This document shows positions 6,746 through 9,559 of a stretch of 9,559 nt of DNA, piece after piece. The position numbers and the translations under genes were made by a program. The stretch covers positions 1 through 9,559 of the forward strand of contig JAWLCV010000107.1 in the NCBI GenBank assembly GCA_041686955.1. The letters run 5' to 3'. The notes below the pieces were generated by a model. It was not told where the DNA came from. It was given only the letters and a program-made list of their open reading frames with translations, and did not search any database. The DNA comes from UBA7803 sp041686955. GTDB taxonomy: Bacteria; Pseudomonadota; Gammaproteobacteria; Pseudomonadales; Azotimanducaceae. The stretch's first letter is position 1. The number at the start of each line of letters is the position of its first letter.

Positions 6746-6769
6746 CTCCCTCATCGGGCGCGGAGTATA
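6746..6769 (-). promoter_or_regulatory. Candidate -10 (TATACT) and ribosome site for the 2OG dioxygenase
   Basis: On the minus strand TATACT (6764-6769) matches five of six -10 consensus bases. It is followed 11 nt later by GAGGGAG (6746-6752), and the start codon is at 6735-6737. Transcription would begin near 6757, giving a leader of about 20 nt. The -35 region has no good TTGACA-like match, so an activator or another sigma factor may be involved. Confidence 0.4.
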
Positions 6770-6854
6770 GCCCAGCGATCGCCGTGCTTCGCTTGCTGGA
6801 TAGCTCCGGGAATATCGCTCAGAATAGCGGCGGCATTTCGACAAGACGAGCTCC
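6770..6854 (+). promoter_or_regulatory. Upstream region of the SapC gene, divergent from the 2OG dioxygenase
   Basis: This is the SapC side of a 117-bp divergent intergenic region. It contains a near-repeat, GAATATCGC (6810-6818) and GAATAGCG (6822-6829), separated by three bases, which could be a regulator site. A purine-rich GACGAG lies 4 nt before the SapC ATG and may serve as the ribosome site. No convincing -35/-10 pair was found on the plus strand. Confidence 0.25.
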
Positions 6855-7608
6855 ATGGCAGATTCCAGTACTCCAGCGGCCGCCGCCAACACGATCTCGG
6901 GGAACATGCTGCTCTACGGGCGCCCGGAGTTGTTGGCGAAAGAGGATCACGGGCATCTGGGATTGCGTATGGGCGAGCGCCCCTTCGACTTCGCTCGCAA
7001 GGCGCGCGCAATCCCCATCGTCGTGAGTGAGTTCCGCAGCGCGCAGAAGTACGGGCCCATCGTATTCTCCGAGGGCGAAAATCCCATCCCGTTCGCCGTC
7101 ACCGGCCTGCTCGACAGCGACAACCTGTTCGTGGACGAAGCCGGCCACTGGGCTGTTCCCGGTTACGTGCCCGCTTACCTGCGCTGCTATCCGTTCGCCC
7201 TCGCAACCGCCGCGGAAGACCGTTATGCCGTGGTCGTGGACAGGGACGCCGACGTGATCGGCGAGGAATGGGAGCCCCGTCTGTTCGAGAATGGCGAGAT
7301 CTCTGCCGTCGTTCAACAGCGCATCGACCTGTGTCGAAACTACGAGGCAGAAAAGCAGCGCACGCGGGCGTTCTGCGAAAGACTGAAAGAGCTGGATCTG
7401 TTCACGCCGCAACAGGCGGCTTACACCATCGACGGCAAGGAGCAGACCGTAGCCCGATATCGCGCCGTGGATCACCGAAAGCTCGAAGGGCTTTCCGCAG
7501 ACGTGGTGGACGAGCTCTTTCGCGACGGCTCATTGGGCTTCGTCTTCGCACATCTGTTCTCCCTCGACGCGTGGCCGGAGCTCGTCCGGCGCCGGGAGGC
7601 TCGCCGGG
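6855..7608 (+). CDS. SapC family protein, 3' end lost in assembly gap
   Basis: The visible 251 residues cover nearly the whole usual SapC-family length (roughly 240-250). Family-like segments are IPIVVSEFRSAQKYGPIVF (53-71), the YVPAYLRCYPFAL core (104-116), a charged helical stretch at about 150-180 and FVFAHLFSLDAWPEL near the end (229-243). The reading frame is still open at the gap, so only a short tail is probably missing. No signal peptide or transmembrane helix is seen. The family is named after a Campylobacter fetus S-layer-associated protein, but in proteobacteria it often occurs beside TonB-dependent receptors and its biochemical role is unproven. Here it is divergent from the 2OG dioxygenase and convergent with the TPR-2OG gene. 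The name should not be read as proof of an S-layer. Confidence 0.85.
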
Positions 7609-7708
7609 NNNNNNNNNNNNNNNNNNNNNNNNNNNNNNNNNNNNNNNNNNNNNNNNNNNNNNNNNNNNNNNNNNNNNNNNNNNNNNNNNNNNNNNNNNNN
7701 NNNNNNNN
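7609..7708. other. Assembly gap (100 N)
   Basis: Exactly 100 undetermined bases sit between two converging genes. The round number is the usual placeholder for a gap of unknown size. The true sequence should hold the SapC stop codon and the rest of the 2OG-oxygenase domain read from the right. That domain normally needs roughly 50-70 more residues, so the real gap is probably longer than 100 bp. Reading frames that appear to cross the gap are artefacts. Confidence 0.97.
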
Positions 7709-9318
7709 GCGGGTACGGTGACGTAGTGACTCGAGCTGATCCACCCCTGCGGGTGCACGTGGTTCACGTGGAAGCCACCGGACCGCAGCCGCACGGACCA
7801 GGAGCCGGCGAAATGGAAGCGCCGGGACCGGCGCCGCAGCAGTGGATGGCTGGCATCGACCGGCAGCGCGTCGACGTAACGCTCCACCGCCCGCGTCAGG
7901 ACCCGGCGCAGGTCCTGGATCACCGGATCCGGCCGATAGAACAGCCGGGGTGCGGTCTGCGTACCCCCCCGCAACGTCTGGTGCGCCGGTGCGCTGCGCG
8001 CGTGGTGTATGGATGTCACGGTCTCGGTCAGCGCCGCCAGAAAGCGTTCCAGGGTGCCGTACCCGGGCGGGCAATCGATCTCGTAGGTTCGGACGAAGGC
8101 GTCGTAGTCGTTCAACCAGTCATGACGGGCATCGCCGGTGAGCCTCCAGCACAGACCGCGGCACGCCCACATGAGCTGGTCGTCGGGGCGCGCCCGCTCC
8201 ACGTCCGACAAGGCGACCAGGGCGCGCTCGTAGTCGCCCCGGTAGATGGCGAACTGGGCGTAGTCCAGGGCCAGGTCCGGGTCGCCGGGCGCCAGCTTCA
8301 TGGCCCGGCCGAAAGACGACTCCGCCTCCTCGAGCATGCCGGCCGCGGCCTGGCGTTTCGCCAGCGCGCCGAGCAACACCGGGTGCTTCGCGACCACGTC
8401 GGCGCGCGATTCGAGCTCACGCAGCGCCTCACCGCCGAATCCGGTGTTGGCCAGCCCCTCGCACCACGCGACCAGGAGATCCGGACTGTCGGGATGCTCG
8501 GCCAGAGCCTCACGAAACGACGGACCGTAGGAAGCCGATGCTTCCATTTGCCAAAGCAACTCGCTGAGCTGAGTGTGGGCACCCGCGTGGGTGGGGTTGC
8601 GCGCGAGCGCCGCTCGGTAGCCGGCTACCGCCCGATCCACCTCTCCCTGGTCGGCGGCAGCGTCGGCGCGCGCCACCAGCAGCTCCACGGAATCGGTGCT
8701 GCGTTCCAGGGCAGCATCGAAGCAGCGGCCCGCCTCGTCCGGCCGGCCCAGCATCCGCAGGGTTTGCCCCAGGCCCGCCAACGCGTTGCCGTGGTCCGCT
8801 CGCAGGATCAGCGCCCGACGGAAGCAGCGCTCCGACGACTCGAGCTCGCCCACACGCCGATGACATTGGCCCAGCGTGGTCCACGCCGCCACGTCCTCTG
8901 GGTTCAGCTCCACGGCCTGCTCCAGGGCCTGTATGCCTTCCCGATCACGGCCCTCGGCTGCCAGTAGCAGCCCCAGGTTGCGTCGGGCGTCGGCGAATGC
9001 CGGATTCAGCCTGAGCGCCTCGCGGTAGCAGGTCTCCGCCTCCTCCAGGCGACCTGCCTGCCGCAGCAGGTTGGCCAGATTGCCGTGCAGAACGGGATCC
9101 GTAGGCGCCGCCCGCAGCGCTGATCGAAAGGCACGTTCCGCCGCTGCGACGTCGCCCCGGGCCTTGTGAACCAGAGCCAACAGATGAAGACGCGCCGGAT
9201 GGTCGGCGAACTCCGCCCCCAGCGCCTCGAGAAGGCGCCGAGCGCGTTCCAGGTCGTGGGTCTTGAGCGCAGCCTGAGCCGCGGCGAGAGATCGGGCGAG
9301 GATGGAGGATCGGGACAT
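7709..9318 (-). CDS. TPR protein with C-terminal 2OG-Fe(II) oxygenase domain, 3' end lost in gap
   Basis: The visible 536 residues begin with a long TPR array (about 5-390). Repeats of about 34 residues are very regular, for example LHGNLANLLRQAGRLEEAETCYREALRLNPAFADARRNLGLLL (from 77) and AAWTTLGQCHRRVGELESSERCFRRAL (144-170). From about 420 a putative 2OG-Fe(II) oxygenase domain starts (LERFLAAL, HQTLRGGTQTAPRLF, then GSWSVRLRSGGFHVNHVHPQGWISSSHYVTVP, 505-536), typical of the 2OG-FeII_Oxy_5 type. H520 and H522 are candidate metal ligands. The distal His and the Arg that binds 2-oxoglutarate would lie in the gap. No signal peptide is seen. The start at 9316-9318 lacks a Shine-Dalgarno, but TPRs begin right after it and no better upstream in-frame start exists. 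The TPRs probably select a protein partner; hydroxylation of a peptide or surface component is inference. Confidence 0.87.
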
Positions 9319-9335
9319 CGGCGAGAGACTGCCAT

Positions 9336-9365
9336 AAAAAAACAGCGGGCCATAGGGCCCGCTGT
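9336..9365 (-). terminator. Intrinsic terminator of the TonB-dependent receptor gene
   Basis: On the minus strand, a perfect 10-bp GC-rich stem (9342-9351 paired with 9356-9365) with a 4-base loop is followed at once by a run of seven Ts (9336-9342, sharing the last stem base). It begins 27 nt past the TonB-receptor stop codon. It ends only 17 nt before the ATG of the next minus-strand gene, so that gene needs read-through or a promoter squeezed around the terminator. The plus strand has no T-run after the stem, so it works in one direction. Confidence 0.93.
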
Positions 9366-9391
9366 CTTCGCTCCCCGAGGGGGCGCGTACC

Positions 9392-9559
9392 TCAGAAGGT
9401 GTAACGCGCGCTCAGGAAGTAGCGCCGACCGATCAGGTCGTAGGTCTCCGGGAAGGAGTTCCCCTGCTCCTGAGCGTCACCCACGCGGGTAGGCCACTCG
9501 TCGAACAGGTTCTTGATCCCGGCGGTCACCTGGAACTGCTCGTTGAACTGCCAGGAACC
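9392..9559 (-). CDS. TonB-dependent outer-membrane receptor, C-terminal fragment
   Basis: Only the last 55 residues are in the window; the gene continues beyond position 9559. The segment shows the usual end of a TonB-dependent receptor barrel: alternating strand residues (FNEQFQVTAGIKNLFDEWP), a loop, then the TYDLIGRRYFLSARYTF strand ending in the C-terminal Phe used for outer-membrane assembly. NLFD and IGRRYF are typical of the family. The receptor would import a ligand across the outer membrane using TonB energy. The ligand cannot be inferred from this fragment. Its neighbours (TPR-2OG protein, SapC, 2OG dioxygenase) make it part of the accessory cluster. Confidence 0.9.
   Translation of the reverse strand, partial: GSWQFNEQFQVTAGIKNLFDEWPTRVGDAQEQGNSFPETYDLIGRRYFLSARYTF

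Noticed and set aside
7402..7721. Coding continuity across the N gap for either SapC or the TPR-2OG gene
   Set aside because: The translated Ns carry no information. Sequence on the far side of the gap belongs to the opposing gene, so each gene was ended at the gap edge.
7726..8967. Open frame of 413 codons on the plus strand within the TPR-2OG gene
   Set aside because: The opposite strand encodes clear TPR repeats. This frame is Q/R/G-rich without a domain and is an antisense shadow.

Overview
This is a GC-rich proteobacterial window. Several gene families suggest a gammaproteobacterium of the Xanthomonadales, Nevskiales, Woeseiaceae or Steroidobacteraceae type: a SahR-AhcY pair, an UrcA-family periplasmic protein, a SapC-family protein, TPR-fused modifying enzymes and a TonB-dependent receptor. 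The assignment rests on gene content only, because no rRNA or tRNA is present. A run of exactly 100 Ns at 7609-7708 marks a scaffold gap, so this is draft or metagenome assembly sequence.

Left part (1-2407, + strand): a two-gene S-adenosylmethionine-cycle operon. A SahR-type regulator (ArsR-like winged helix fused to a SAM/SAH-binding methyltransferase fold) lies 9 bp upstream of ahcY (S-adenosylhomocysteine hydrolase). The regulator probably senses the substrate of the enzyme encoded next to it. ahcY converges on the next gene, and the two share one CTAG as both stop codons.

Middle part (2404-5889): a TPR-sulfotransferase on the minus strand is divergent from a plus-strand gene encoding two fused DsbA/HCCA-isomerase-like thioredoxin-fold domains. 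An 83-bp intergenic region between them carries an inverted repeat and a -10 element that may give leaderless mRNA. A small secreted UrcA-family protein follows on the minus strand.

Right part (5984-9559): an accessory neighbourhood that may act at the cell surface. From right to left it holds the C-terminus of a TonB-dependent receptor (-), a strong intrinsic terminator, a TPR protein ending in a 2OG-Fe(II)-oxygenase domain (-, cut by the gap), a SapC-family protein (+, cut by the gap), and a divergent stand-alone 2OG-Fe(II) dioxygenase (-). TonB receptor, SapC, 2OG oxygenases and a TPR-sulfotransferase within about 7 kb is the best candidate here for an undescribed system, perhaps one that hydroxylates or sulfates a surface protein or an imported ligand. 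That role is inference: the families are visible, the substrates are not.

No CRISPR array, insertion sequence, RNA gene or riboswitch was seen. There is no gene-free stretch over 300 bp. The coding strand is assigned nearly end to end.
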